Position numbers and translations under genes: made by a program. The notes under the pieces were generated by a model. That model ran no database searches. It was not told the origin of the DNA and was given only the letters and a program-made list of their open reading frames with translations. Of a DNA stretch of 64,000 nt, positions 52,913-62,084 are shown one piece after another. The stretch spans positions 186,001 to 250,000 of the forward strand of contig NZ_NXLS01000001.1 of NCBI RefSeq assembly GCF_003364315.1. Direction: 5' to 3'. This DNA comes from Helicobacter ganmani (GTDB lineage Bacteria > Campylobacterota > Campylobacteria > Campylobacterales > Helicobacteraceae). The first letter of the stretch is position 1. Every line of letters begins with the position of its first letter.

Positions 52913-52940
52913 CCCTACCCCACCAATGCCAAACTTAGCT
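52913..52940 (-). repeat. 28 bp direct repeat, copy at the hsdR stop codon
   Basis: Partner of 51227-51254. It encodes the final hsdR residues LSLALVG and the TAG stop, so it is the original sequence and the other copy a duplicate. Confidence 0.75.
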
Positions 52941-55644
52941 CCTCCACAAGACTAGGCAAAGAATCGTTAAAAATCGCTTTTGCTCTATAAATCCCGCCTA
53001 AGTCCGCGCAAATCTCTTGAATATCTTTGACTTCTGCACAGCCATTTGCGATAATGTATTCTTTGATAAGCTTCAAAAATGCCTCTTGCTCGGGGCTAAA
53101 TGCAATGCCCTTTTTCTTACATCGCCCACGCCACAGATTATAACGCGCATTTGCCCCAATCGCAAAATCTTGCAACTCTGTATCAACTTTGAGTGCGTAA
53201 CGCACAAGGGAGATGAGGTTGGTTAGGTTTTTGCTAGGATTCTTACTCACTTTGCCCTTATCGCGCAGTTTATACGCATTCCATAAGCTTGGAATATCCA
53301 TAGAATCCTGCTTAAGCTTATGCGCTAACTCCTTAATTACCTCATAAGTTAGGTGGCGGTTTTTGTAATTTTGTGAGTAGATAATGCTTAGGGCGGTGAT
53401 TTCGTCTTTATGCTGCAAAATAAACTCATTAAATTGCGCGATGAGATTCTGCGCTTTTTGCGTGTCAAATCCTAGCTCAAGCACAGAATCCTGCGAGATT
53501 TCATCAATATAAATTTTGCTCTTTTTTGCCAACTCTAAAAGCAGCTTGCAAAATGTGTCATTTGTGAAAACCTCTAGTGGATTGTGCGCCACCTCTGCCC
53601 TCTCTAACGCTTGTAAGGAATCCGCAAATTCTAAAATCTCTTTTGCGAGCGCACAAAGGCTTTTGCCAAAATTAAGTTCTTGCAAACTCGCATTGTCCTC
53701 CTTGCTTAAGCTTAACTCTAAACGCGTAAGCCTTGAAGCAAGGCTTAAAAGCGTGTCTTTGTCATATTCTCCTTTTGCCACACTCTCGCGCACAAGTTGC
53801 AAAAGCTCTTTTAAACTTAAGTGTTTCTTGTGCTCTAAGGGGCGCGAATCAATCTTTTGAGATTCACTCACGCCCACCGCGTCAATCACATAAAAACGCG
53901 TCTTGCAATCCGCATTTGGCGTAACTGCCCTTAAATCGTCATTATGGATACTCCGCACCCCGCGCCCAACCATTTGCGCATAATAACTCGCCGATTTGAC
54001 ATCACGCATAAAAATCAGCACTTCTAAGGGCTTAATGTCCGTGCCTGTGGCTATCATATCCACCGTAACTGCGATTCTAAACCTTTTGGAATGCCTAAAG
54101 GCGTTGATAAGCTCTTGTGGGTTTTGATTGCCGATATTGTAGGTGATTTTTTGCGCAAACTCATTGTCTGCATTAAACACTTCTCGCGCAAGACGCACGA
54201 TTTCCTCTGCGTGATTATCATCTTTAGCAAAAATCAAAGTTTTGGGCAAATAGCTGCGCTCACGTTCGGGAAAAAGTAGGTCAAAGACTTTGTCTCTATA
54301 AGTCTCTAAAATCGTGCGGATTTGGCTAGGAGCAAGCACAGAGCGGTCTAAATCTGCTTTGGAATATTCTAAATCCTCCTCTAAGCTCTCATAGCCGATT
54401 TTTCGCGTGTCTTTATCGCGGAATGGCACTTGAAATTCCGCATTTGCTTCAATAATACTTCCTTGCTCGCTAATTTGGGTTTTAATCCTAAAGATTTCAT
54501 AGCCCACATTGACTTTGTCAAGAATGGATTTTTCTAAATCATATTGCGCCACAATATTTTGAGCGAAAAAGCCTAGAGTGTGTTTAGAGGGTGTCGCACT
54601 AAGCCCGATAAGAAACGCGTCAAAATACTCTAGCACTTGTCGCCACAGCCCATAAATGCTGCGGTGGCATTCATCAATGATGATAAAATCAAAGGTATCA
54701 ATGCCAATTTGGGGATTATAGGCAACTTCTTTTGTTTCTTTATCCTCATTTTCAAAGGCGGAGTGTTCCTCCTCTGCGCTATCAAACTCACTCTCTCCAC
54801 GCAAGATAGAATACAGCCGCTGAATTGTCGTAATCACGACTTTGGATTCTGTGGGAATGTGATTTGTCTCTAAATGCACCACATTATAAATCTCGCTAAA
54901 ATTCCGCTTGTCTGCACTTGGGCTGAAATTATCAAATTCTTTTTTTGCTTGTTTGCCAAGATTGTTTCTATCCACAAGAAACAAAATGCGCTTTGCTTTT
55001 GCTATGCTTAGTAGACGATACGCAAAATTACAAGCGGTAAAGGTTTTACCTGCACCTGTTGCCATATGGATTAATGCTCTTTGTTTGTTTTGCTTCAAAG
55101 ATTTTTCTAAGCCCTCTATCGCGTCTTTTTGACAATCTCTTAGCTTTTTAGAATCTTGGCTGCTTAGTGCTGGGAGGTGTTGGATTCTATCACGCAAAGA
55201 AGTGGAGCTAAGTTTATCCAAAAGCTCTTTTGGCGTGTGAAAGGCAAAAATCCTCCTTGCGCGTGGGCTTGGTTCGCGTAAATCTGTAAAATAAATTTCA
55301 CTCGCATTGCTGACATAAACAAAGGGCAAAATATCTTGATAAGAGGGAATATGCGCGGGGAGAGTATAAGCATAATTTTTGGCTTGATTTTCCGCCCCAC
55401 TTAGAGACAAAGAAAATTTTTTCGCCTCTATCACTCCACACGCCTTGCCCGCGACAAAAAGCATATAATCTGCCTTTGTGCCATTTTCTAGGATAAATTC
55501 TTTTATGGCAAAATTGCGTGCCGCATTGGGTGTAGAATCTCCCAAAGTGCAATCCTTAAAATCTCTTAGCTCAAATCCCGCTAGTGATAAAAGCTTATCA
55601 ATCTCTTCTCTTGCTTGTTGCTCTGGCTTTAAATCTTGTTCCAA
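52915..55644 (-). CDS. hsdR: HsdR, type I restriction motor-nuclease subunit
   Basis: The 909 aa protein starts with the endonuclease domain (KADYMLF with Asp59, then GVIEAKK with Glu73 and Lys75: PD-ExK). It continues with an SF2 translocase: ATGAGKT at 195-201, DECH in IIIDECHRSIYG, LIGLSATPSKHTLGFF, and MVGRGVRSI. A helical end that docks HsdM follows. Start TTG 55644 has AAGGACAAGG upstream and gives a normal N-terminus. It heads the hsd operon, 48 nt before the HipA-like gene. Confidence 0.95.
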   Translation of the reverse strand: MEQDLKPEQQAREEIDKLLSLAGFELRDFKDCTLGDSTPNAARNFAIKEFILENGTKADYMLFVAGKACGVIEAKKFSLSLSGAENQAKNYAYTLPAHIPSYQDILPFVYVSNASEIYFTDLREPSPRARRIFAFHTPKELLDKLSSTSLRDRIQHLPALSSQDSKKLRDCQKDAIEGLEKSLKQNKQRALIHMATGAGKTFTACNFAYRLLSIAKAKRILFLVDRNNLGKQAKKEFDNFSPSADKRNFSEIYNVVHLETNHIPTESKVVITTIQRLYSILRGESEFDSAEEEHSAFENEDKETKEVAYNPQIGIDTFDFIIIDECHRSIYGLWRQVLEYFDAFLIGLSATPSKHTLGFFAQNIVAQYDLEKSILDKVNVGYEIFRIKTQISEQGSIIEANAEFQVPFRDKDTRKIGYESLEEDLEYSKADLDRSVLAPSQIRTILETYRDKVFDLLFPERERSYLPKTLIFAKDDNHAEEIVRLAREVFNADNEFAQKITYNIGNQNPQELINAFRHSKRFRIAVTVDMIATGTDIKPLEVLIFMRDVKSASYYAQMVGRGVRSIHNDDLRAVTPNADCKTRFYVIDAVGVSESQKIDSRPLEHKKHLSLKELLQLVRESVAKGEYDKDTLLSLASRLTRLELSLSKEDNASLQELNFGKSLCALAKEILEFADSLQALERAEVAHNPLEVFTNDTFCKLLLELAKKSKIYIDEISQDSVLELGFDTQKAQNLIAQFNEFILQHKDEITALSIIYSQNYKNRHLTYEVIKELAHKLKQDSMDIPSLWNAYKLRDKGKVSKNPSKNLTNLISLVRYALKVDTELQDFAIGANARYNLWRGRCKKKGIAFSPEQEAFLKLIKEYIIANGCAEVKDIQEICADLGGIYRAKAIFNDSLPSLVEELSLALVG

Positions 55645-55722
55645 ACCTTGTCCTTTTTCTCTTTGCCTTATCGTATTTTACAATAAACTTGAAAGTTATG
55701 CGCAAGGAATCGTAACTATTTT

Positions 55723-56751
55723 TTGGTAAAATACTATTCAAAAAGCGCAAGCATAATAGAGCTAAAAGGAGTTCCTATAAAGAATAAGCATTATTTTTTA
55801 ACAATCTCTTTGTTTGCAGTGGTATTTTTAGCAACTTCTAGCCTCGCAAGTCAAAAGGACACACCAAAACAAACACACACAAATCCTTATTTAAAATCTT
55901 GGAGTGATATAGAGAAATTTTTTGCAAGTGATTATTTCTATGCGCCACTTTCTGGCACATCAAGGCTAAGCAGCAACTTTTTTAGTATAAAGATTCTAAA
56001 GCACAATAAAAACACTTTACAACTAGGCTTTCTACTTGAAAAAGCAATAAATGGCGGGGCAAGGCTTAGGGAATGGGGGAATGAAGGCTCTTGTTATAGA
56101 GATAATGAGAGCAAAGATGAGCCCATTGCACTTTTAAAGCCTTTAAGCCCTACGCAAGCACAGATTCTATTCCCTGCTTTTCCACAATGCGCCCTTATGG
56201 CACAAAGAGATGCTCAATACTTATATATTAATATAGAGAAGCAAAAGGTAAATAAAGCCTGTGCGTTTTTAGAGCAAGAATGTGAGTTTGATGTGGGTGA
56301 AGAATATTATATCACTGATAAATATTATAAGCTTAAAGCTGGATTTGACTGCACAAAGGCAAGAAGTGCGAGCGAAAAGAGCATTTGTTCTAATCCTGCA
56401 CTAGCTAACCAAGATAGAGAGAATAATACATTGTATTTTGGCACGAGGGGATGGATAGAGGGGATGGATTTAAGTGATTTTACATTGCCTCATAGTGAGG
56501 AATATATTGATATTTCTAAGCTTGACTCAAACCTACTCATTGCCTTGCAACAAAAATTAGATAAACAAAAGGGTTTAATGATAAAAAAACTCCTAAATAT
56601 TCAAAGAAATTGCTTGAAAAAGCGAGAATCTTGCAAAGGAAATGAAGAATGTATTAATCAAGTGATGTATGAACAATTTATAGATTTAGGCGGCTATTCA
56701 CAAGAATTCTTTTATAATGAAATCAATGAGGCTTTATGGGAAGTATTCTAA
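55723..56751 (+). CDS. Periplasmic LprI-domain protein with doubtful start codon
   Basis: The frame opens with TTG 55723, but the probable start is 55777. There an AAAAGGAG site is followed after 5 nt by ATA in the place of ATG, and a perfect signal peptide begins (KNKHYFLTISLFAVVFLA, then SSLAS). Mature residues include an LprI (DUF1311)-type motif, FDCTKARSASEKSICSNPAL, near the middle. Several Cys pairs suggest disulfides. LprI proteins bind lysozyme in Mycobacterium; the role here is unknown. It faces a second LprI-domain gene. Confidence 0.75.
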   Translation: MVKYYSKSASIIELKGVPIKNKHYFLTISLFAVVFLATSSLASQKDTPKQTHTNPYLKSWSDIEKFFASDYFYAPLSGTSRLSSNFFSIKILKHNKNTLQLGFLLEKAINGGARLREWGNEGSCYRDNESKDEPIALLKPLSPTQAQILFPAFPQCALMAQRDAQYLYINIEKQKVNKACAFLEQECEFDVGEEYYITDKYYKLKAGFDCTKARSASEKSICSNPALANQDRENNTLYFGTRGWIEGMDLSDFTLPHSEEYIDISKLDSNLLIALQQKLDKQKGLMIKKLLNIQRNCLKKRESCKGNEECINQVMYEQFIDLGGYSQEFFYNEINEALWEVF

Positions 56752-56810
56752 TCTCCCGCACACTAATAAGATTCTATTGTTTCAATCTTTAAGGCGCAAA
56801 GGATTACTCT

Positions 56811-58004
56811 TTATCTTTTGATATTGGCATTTTGCACATAACCTACAAATCGTCTCATACTGCCATCTTCCTTGTAATTTTCCAAAAACCAAATTTTTGT
56901 GAAACCATAATGAGAATTTTTAGCCATTAAAACAATCGTCGCCTTATCATTTAAAATTGCGGTGTGAAGCACATTAGAGTTTAGACTAGGTTTCTCATAG
57001 ATTTTTACCGCTCCTGTAGAACTAACAAACTCCATATGCACGCGTTGGGGAGTTTTAATAGTAGAATCGTCCTCATCATCTATAATGGCTTGTAGGTTAC
57101 GTATCTGTTCATTATTTCTGATAAAAAGACAATAGGTTAGTGAGTCAGGCTTTTCTTGTTGATTACATACAAGATTACGTTCTTTTATCCATTCTAACTG
57201 CTCTTTTTTGAGCTTTTGCTTATCGCTTTTACTCCACGCAAAATCATAAATATAGTTATACATTTGATTAAGAATATAATCACCTCTTATAGTTACAAAA
57301 CTATTGCAAATACCTTTTTCTGTCTTACTTAGCCCACTCTTAGCACAATTAAAGCTCGCGTTAAGAGGCGGATAAAACCCACTCAAAGTTCCTTGTGGCA
57401 TATCTCCAATTTGACTTAAAGCCTCTTGCGGTGTATATTGATTTTTATTTTTCAAATAACAGACTTTAGAATCCAACAAGGTAGAAGAAGTAAAAGTAAT
57501 GCCTTTTTCATTTTTAATAAGACTAAAATCTGCCTTTTGGCGACAAGATTCTTTGTCCTCCCCTTGAAATTCAGAACACATTCTTTCAAAATAAGATTCA
57601 TTCGGTTTAGCTTGATGCGCAGAAACAAGAATCTCTATCCCCTCAAATGTAACTTCATTGCAATTTATGGATTCTCTTTTTGTATAAGCAGGATTTGTCT
57701 TTTTGGTAGTGATATGATTAAGTATGCAAGTGCCCTTACTACTATCACAATCATAAATGCTTAAAGCATTTTCTGCATAACATACACCCTCTAAAGGGTC
57801 GCATTGATTCAGCTCACCCCATATTCCCTCCCACTCACTCCTTTTGTTAAAATTTATCGTATCTTTACTAATATATTCACGCAATTCAGGTTCGTCTGCT
57901 ATTTCACAGCACTCATTATGTGTAGCATATAGTTTTGCACCTACGCATAACAATACAAAACCCAACAAAAAAGTAAAGCTGCCGATAGATTTCCCCACTT
58001 GCAT
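56811..58004 (-). CDS. Periplasmic LprI-domain protein with C-terminal SH3-like domain
   Basis: The 397 aa protein has a signal peptide (about residues 8-28), a Cys-rich N-terminal half of unknown fold and an LprI domain (about 215-310: FNCAKSGLSKTEKGICNS, then EQLEWIKERNLVC). It ends with a bacterial SH3-like domain (about 325-397: VKIYEKPSLNSNVL). This end may bind the cell wall. It converges with the other LprI gene. The two share the domain but little else, so they are not a recent duplicate. Confidence 0.78.
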   Translation of the reverse strand: MQVGKSIGSFTFLLGFVLLCVGAKLYATHNECCEIADEPELREYISKDTINFNKRSEWEGIWGELNQCDPLEGVCYAENALSIYDCDSSKGTCILNHITTKKTNPAYTKRESINCNEVTFEGIEILVSAHQAKPNESYFERMCSEFQGEDKESCRQKADFSLIKNEKGITFTSSTLLDSKVCYLKNKNQYTPQEALSQIGDMPQGTLSGFYPPLNASFNCAKSGLSKTEKGICNSFVTIRGDYILNQMYNYIYDFAWSKSDKQKLKKEQLEWIKERNLVCNQQEKPDSLTYCLFIRNNEQIRNLQAIIDDEDDSTIKTPQRVHMEFVSSTGAVKIYEKPSLNSNVLHTAILNDKATIVLMAKNSHYGFTKIWFLENYKEDGSMRRFVGYVQNANIKR

Positions 58005-58071
58005 ACCTCATTTTTTAAAATTAATTTTAGATTATACAACAAATTGCGGATATTTGAAATTTCCTCACTCT

Positions 58072-59379
58072 TTACACCCAAAAAATACAAGAAAAATACA
58101 ATCCCACAATAGCACAAAACAGCACAACTGCACTAAAACAAAAGGCAAGTGCCAAATATCTAAAAATCGGAATCAAGATTCCATACCGCCTTAAGCTTAC
58201 AAGCCATAACAGCGTGGCAAGCGAGCCAATGGGCGTGAATTTAGAGCCGATATTGCAACCAAGCAAATGCGCAAAGACCAAAGCCGAATCACCCACTTCT
58301 TTTAAAGCCAAATCTCCAAGCATTACCATAGGTAAATTATTAATAATACTGCTTCCAAATGCGCTTAAAAACCCAATGCTAAGGAGATTTAAGAATCTTT
58401 CTAACTCCATAATCTTCACAATTCCAATTTGTAGAATCTCCAACAATCCCGCATTTTTAAGCCCAAAAACCACAACAAACAGCCCGAGACTAAAAACTAC
58501 CACACTAAAAGGCGATTCTTTAAGAAGCTGAAGCGGTGCAATTCTACCTAGTTTTATTCCATAACCCACTGCCAAAATTGCACAAAATCCGACAAAAAAA
58601 CAAAGTGGAATCTCAAAATACGCTCCAATCGCCGCACAAATTGGCAAAAGAGCAAGCAAGACAAAACAAAAACAAATTCCAAATTTACTCAAAGATTCTT
58701 GCTTGAAATGGCTTGTTAGCACTAGTTTTTGGGGCAATTTTAACCCCAACAAACACCAAAAAACCAAAAGAGAAGCGAGGATTGCAAACACTTGCGGCAA
58801 AGCCATAAAGCGCAGAAACTCTGCAAAAGGAATCGCAAAAAAGGACGCAGTAAGGATATTTGTAAGATTTGAAAGCACAAAAAGATTGGAAGCAAAATCA
58901 CTGATAAATCCCATAAAAAGCAAAAAAATAATTAAAGGCGCATAAAAATTCCCTCTTTTATGTGGGAAAAGCGCAAACATAAGAGGTGTAAGCACTAAAA
59001 TTGCTCCATCATTTGCTAAAAATATTGCCAAAAATGCCCCAAAAAGAATTAAAAAGATAAATAGTTTCCAACTTTTGCAATAAAAGATTCTGCCCTTATC
59101 ACTAGACTCTCTATTCTCTCCAGTAAAGCATAGAATCTTATAGGCTAAAAAGTCAAAAAACAAAATACGCTCTAGCGCAAGCGTCAAAACAATCAGCCCC
59201 ACCAAAACCAATGTAGAATCCCAAACCATTATCCATACAAACCACACATCACGCAAATTTACGATTCCAAACGCCAAAGCAAACAATGCTCCAAATACGC
59301 TTACTAGCCATATCGGAATCCCAAAAGGACGCAAATAAATCGCAAGCATAACACCTGCAAATAAAAAATATGCTATCAA
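58072..59379 (-). CDS. arsB: ArsB-type arsenite efflux / anion permease
   Basis: The 435 aa membrane protein has about 11-12 helices and ArsB/IT-superfamily motifs: LANDGAILVLTPLMFALF (about 124-141), FVLSNLTNILTASFF and, near the end, NNLPMVM with GCNIGSKFTPIGSLATLLWL. ArsB expels arsenite or antimonite with protons. No arsR or arsC gene is adjacent. A related NhaD- or CitM-like anion permease is possible, but the motif set fits ArsB best. Confidence 0.82.
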   Translation of the reverse strand: MIAYFLFAGVMLAIYLRPFGIPIWLVSVFGALFALAFGIVNLRDVWFVWIMVWDSTLVLVGLIVLTLALERILFFDFLAYKILCFTGENRESSDKGRIFYCKSWKLFIFLILFGAFLAIFLANDGAILVLTPLMFALFPHKRGNFYAPLIIFLLFMGFISDFASNLFVLSNLTNILTASFFAIPFAEFLRFMALPQVFAILASLLVFWCLLGLKLPQKLVLTSHFKQESLSKFGICFCFVLLALLPICAAIGAYFEIPLCFFVGFCAILAVGYGIKLGRIAPLQLLKESPFSVVVFSLGLFVVVFGLKNAGLLEILQIGIVKIMELERFLNLLSIGFLSAFGSSIINNLPMVMLGDLALKEVGDSALVFAHLLGCNIGSKFTPIGSLATLLWLVSLRRYGILIPIFRYLALAFCFSAVVLFCAIVGLYFSCIFWV

Positions 59380-59400
59380 ATCTCAATCCAAAAATAAATT

Positions 59401-60174
59401 TTACTCATCATACAATCCCCAAAGATTAGGGTTTGTTTTGATTTTGTGTGCAAGATTCACAGGAGTAATTTGCAAAATATTTTCTAATGCCAAAGTAGGA
59501 ATCTCTTGAGTTTTGGTAAAAACAATAGAATCGCGCACGCACTTTTGCTGCAATTTATAAGCATAAAATCCAGCAAGAAACGCGGAATACAGCATACTTG
59601 AATGATGACTATAAGTCGTGATAATAACATTTTCTGCACTGATTTTATAAAGTATCTTGAAATATTCGTAAGTCCATAAGTTGCGATTCTTTACAGGGCT
59701 AAATGGGTCTTGAAAAATGCAATGAAAGGGAATCTTAAGACGATTGGAAAGTAAAAAACTCTTTAAAATCTCCCTTGCCTCGCCCAAATGCAAAATAATC
59801 TCAAGATTTTGCCTTTTGTAATAATGCGTAGTTACTAGGGATTCTAAGATGGCTCGCTCGGATTCTAGCTCCTGTGGATAAGGGTGCTTTAAAAGTTTTG
59901 GTAAAAGGGCAGAATCCAATTCAGGAGAGTGAATCACAATCTTACCCTCAAATCCCTGCAAACGCGCCATTAAACTTAAGCAAAGAGTATTAAATCCAAG
60001 CCCAAAGCACATATCAAGCACATTCAAAATCGGCTCTTTTGCACACAAAAAGAGTGCAGGTAAAATATGTTTATGCAAAGTCTCTTGCAATGCGCCATCT
60101 TTGGCATTATGGTAAGATTCATCAAATTGTGCATTATAAAGCGTTATGCTTGAATCTCCTGTGAAAATCTGCAT
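59401..60174 (-). CDS. MnmC/MnmD-like tRNA 5-methylaminomethyl-uridine methyltransferase
   Basis: The 257 aa protein has the MnmC methyltransferase pattern: SSITLYNAQFDESYHNAKDG at the start, DMCFGLGFNTLCLS as AdoMet loop and IFQDPFSPVKNRNLWTYEYF as catalytic region. The second, FAD-dependent half of bifunctional MnmC is absent, so it resembles stand-alone MnmD. It would finish the wobble uridine modification of some tRNAs. It is divergent from accD. Confidence 0.85.
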   Translation of the reverse strand: MQIFTGDSSITLYNAQFDESYHNAKDGALQETLHKHILPALFLCAKEPILNVLDMCFGLGFNTLCLSLMARLQGFEGKIVIHSPELDSALLPKLLKHPYPQELESERAILESLVTTHYYKRQNLEIILHLGEAREILKSFLLSNRLKIPFHCIFQDPFSPVKNRNLWTYEYFKILYKISAENVIITTYSHHSSMLYSAFLAGFYAYKLQQKCVRDSIVFTKTQEIPTLALENILQITPVNLAHKIKTNPNLWGLYDE

Positions 60175-60307
60175 ATTTTACTTCTTTAAAGTGTAAATTA
60201 ACACATAATTTTATATAATTTAAACTTTTACAAAATTTATTATTTGCAAAAATGCCATTCCAAAAATATGGAATCGCGAAACTATTTTTCAGTCTTAAGG
60301 AAATCAA
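60175..60307. promoter_or_regulatory. Divergent mnmC-like/accD intergenic region
   Basis: The 133 nt gap is very A/T-rich. It holds TATAAT at about 60213-60218 (TTTTATATAATTT), a likely -10 for accD, and a small dyad ATTCCA-N5-TGGAAT at 60257-60273. No riboswitch or other structure is recognised. Confidence 0.4.
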
Positions 60308-61156
60308 ATGGGATTTGCAGATTTTTTCAAAAACTTTAAAAAAGAAGATAGGGCTGTGCCACAAGAAGCCCCAAGTCATTGGGTAAAATGCCCAAGTTGC
60401 AATGCGTTAATGTATTACAAAGAAATCATTGCCCAACACCACACCTGCCCTAAATGCAATTTCCATATGCGCATTGGCTTAGAAGATAGAATCGCGCTAA
60501 TGTGCGATGAAGGAAGTTTTGTAGAGTTTGACAAAGATTTAGCACCCAATGACCCCTTAGATTTCGTGGATAAAAAAAGCTATAAAAAACGGATAGAAGA
60601 ATACACCAAAAAATGCGGGCGTCCAAGCGCAATTCTTAGCGGAGAATGCACAATTGATGGCATTAATGCACAAATTGTTCTGTTTGATTTTAATTTTATG
60701 GGAGGCTCATTTGCTTCGGTGGAAGGTGAAAAAATCGTGCGTGCAATTCATCGTGCAATAGAAAAAAAGCAAGGTTTAGTGATTGTTAGCGCAAGTGGCG
60801 GGGCGAGAATGCAAGAATCTACTTATTCGCTTATGCAAATGGCAAAAACTTCTGCGGCACTCAATGTGTTAAGTGAGGCGCGTTTGCCTTTTATTTCTGT
60901 ATTAAGCGACCCCACAATGGGGGGCGTAAGTGCCTCATTTGCCTTTTTGGGCGATTTGATAATGGCAGAACCCGGAGCGATGATAGGTTTTGCTGGTGCA
61001 AGAGTTATCAAGCAAACAATTGGCACAGATTTACCACAAGGATTCCAAACAGCAGAATTTCTGCTAGAGCACGGACTTATTGATATGATTGTGCAGCGCA
61101 AAGAAATGAAACAAACAATTGCCCAAGCATTGAAATACCTTAAAGTGGAATCTTAA
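60308..61156 (+). CDS. accD: AccD, acetyl-CoA carboxylase carboxyltransferase beta subunit
   Basis: The 282 aa subunit has the four-Cys zinc ribbon Cys28, Cys31, Cys47, Cys50 (VKCPSCNA, HTCPKCNF). The carboxyltransferase core shows VSASGGARMQESTYSLMQMAK and SDPTMGGVSASFAFLGDL. With AccA it moves the carboxyl group from biotin to acetyl-CoA in fatty-acid synthesis. ATG 60308 has AAGGAAA upstream. It leads an accD-rlmH-dksA-like run. Confidence 0.97.
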   Translation: MGFADFFKNFKKEDRAVPQEAPSHWVKCPSCNALMYYKEIIAQHHTCPKCNFHMRIGLEDRIALMCDEGSFVEFDKDLAPNDPLDFVDKKSYKKRIEEYTKKCGRPSAILSGECTIDGINAQIVLFDFNFMGGSFASVEGEKIVRAIHRAIEKKQGLVIVSASGGARMQESTYSLMQMAKTSAALNVLSEARLPFISVLSDPTMGGVSASFAFLGDLIMAEPGAMIGFAGARVIKQTIGTDLPQGFQTAEFLLEHGLIDMIVQRKEMKQTIAQALKYLKVES

Positions 61157-61239
61157 ATGATACAAAGCCTCCGATTCTCTCTTCAAAACTCATCGTTTTT
61201 AAAAGATTCTCAATCCAAAAATAAGAATCCTTTAAGCTT

Positions 61240-61707
61240 ATGATTAAAATAATTGTTTATTATATTGCCAAAAGTCAAAAGGATTTGAGTGACCAATTAT
61301 GCGAAGAATTTGCAACACTATGCGGACAATTTGGTGCAAAATTAGAATTTATTAATTTGTTTTGCAAAGCCATTAGCTTGAGCCAAAAACAAGAAGCAGA
61401 GGAAGCGCAAAAATCCTACACAAAGGAATTTCTTAAAACCTTTAAACCCAATCAATACAGAATCGCCCTTAGTCCAAATGCCAAAATGCTAGATTCTTTT
61501 GAGTTTTCAAAAACTCTGCAAAACCAAAGTCATCTTGCATTTTTCATTGGAGGTGCGTATGGATTAGAAAAAAGCTTTATTCAATCTTGCCATATGCAGC
61601 TTTCACTCTCACCCCTTACCTTTAGCCATAAAGTTGCTAAAGTCGTGCTAAGTGAGCAGATTTATCGTGCATTTTGTATCATCTATAATCATCCATATCA
61701 CAAATGA
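61240..61707 (+). CDS. rlmH: RlmH, 23S rRNA pseudouridine-1915 N3-methyltransferase
   Basis: The 155 aa SPOUT enzyme shows the AdoMet knot motif AFFIGGAYGLEKSF and the conserved ending LSPLTFSHKVAKVVLSEQIY with NHPYHK. It methylates Psi1915 in helix 69 of 23S rRNA on the 70S ribosome. The stop overlaps the open frame of the next gene by 4 nt. The 83 nt after accD hold nothing I recognise. Confidence 0.95.
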   Translation: MIKIIVYYIAKSQKDLSDQLCEEFATLCGQFGAKLEFINLFCKAISLSQKQEAEEAQKSYTKEFLKTFKPNQYRIALSPNAKMLDSFEFSKTLQNQSHLAFFIGGAYGLEKSFIQSCHMQLSLSPLTFSHKVAKVVLSEQIYRAFCIIYNHPYHK

Positions 61708-61718
61708 CAGGAGAAAAA

Positions 61719-62084
61719 ATGCGTCAAAGTGAATTAAACAACTTAAAAACTTATTTATTAGATAGGAAAAAAGCAATTTTGGATAACAATTCCATACACA
61801 AACAAACAATGGAACATATTCAAAACAACCATATCAACGAGGCAGATTATGCAGCAATGCAGATTAGAAATGCGCTAGATAGCTCTATCTCGCAAAGGCA
61901 TCTTTTGGAACTAGAATACATTGAACAAGCATTAGAAAAAATTGAAAAAGACATCTATGGAATCTGTGAAATGTGTGATGAAGAAATCGGAATCCAACGT
62001 TTAAAAGCAAAACCACATGCAAAATATTGTATAGTATGCCGAAAAATTATTGAAAAAGATTCAAAGGAAAAGGACCAAAAATGA
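61719..62084 (+). CDS. DksA/TraR-family C4 zinc-finger protein
   Basis: The 121 aa protein starts at ATG 61719, with AGGAGAAAA just upstream; the frame is open to 61704. A helical part of 75 residues is followed by the zinc finger CEMC-17 residues-CIVC, as in DksA. It would act at the RNA polymerase secondary channel with ppGpp. The coiled-coil tip has the acidic pattern NEADYAAMQ, comparable with the Asp-Ala tip of DksA. It follows rlmH, as in Campylobacter. Confidence 0.88.
   Translation: MRQSELNNLKTYLLDRKKAILDNNSIHKQTMEHIQNNHINEADYAAMQIRNALDSSISQRHLLELEYIEQALEKIEKDIYGICEMCDEEIGIQRLKAKPHAKYCIVCRKIIEKDSKEKDQK

Noticed and set aside
33079-55644. Prophage or integrative element
   Set aside because: No integrase, transposase, relaxase or structural phage gene is present, and no flanking tRNA or long terminal repeats were seen. 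The region is better described as an accumulated defence island.
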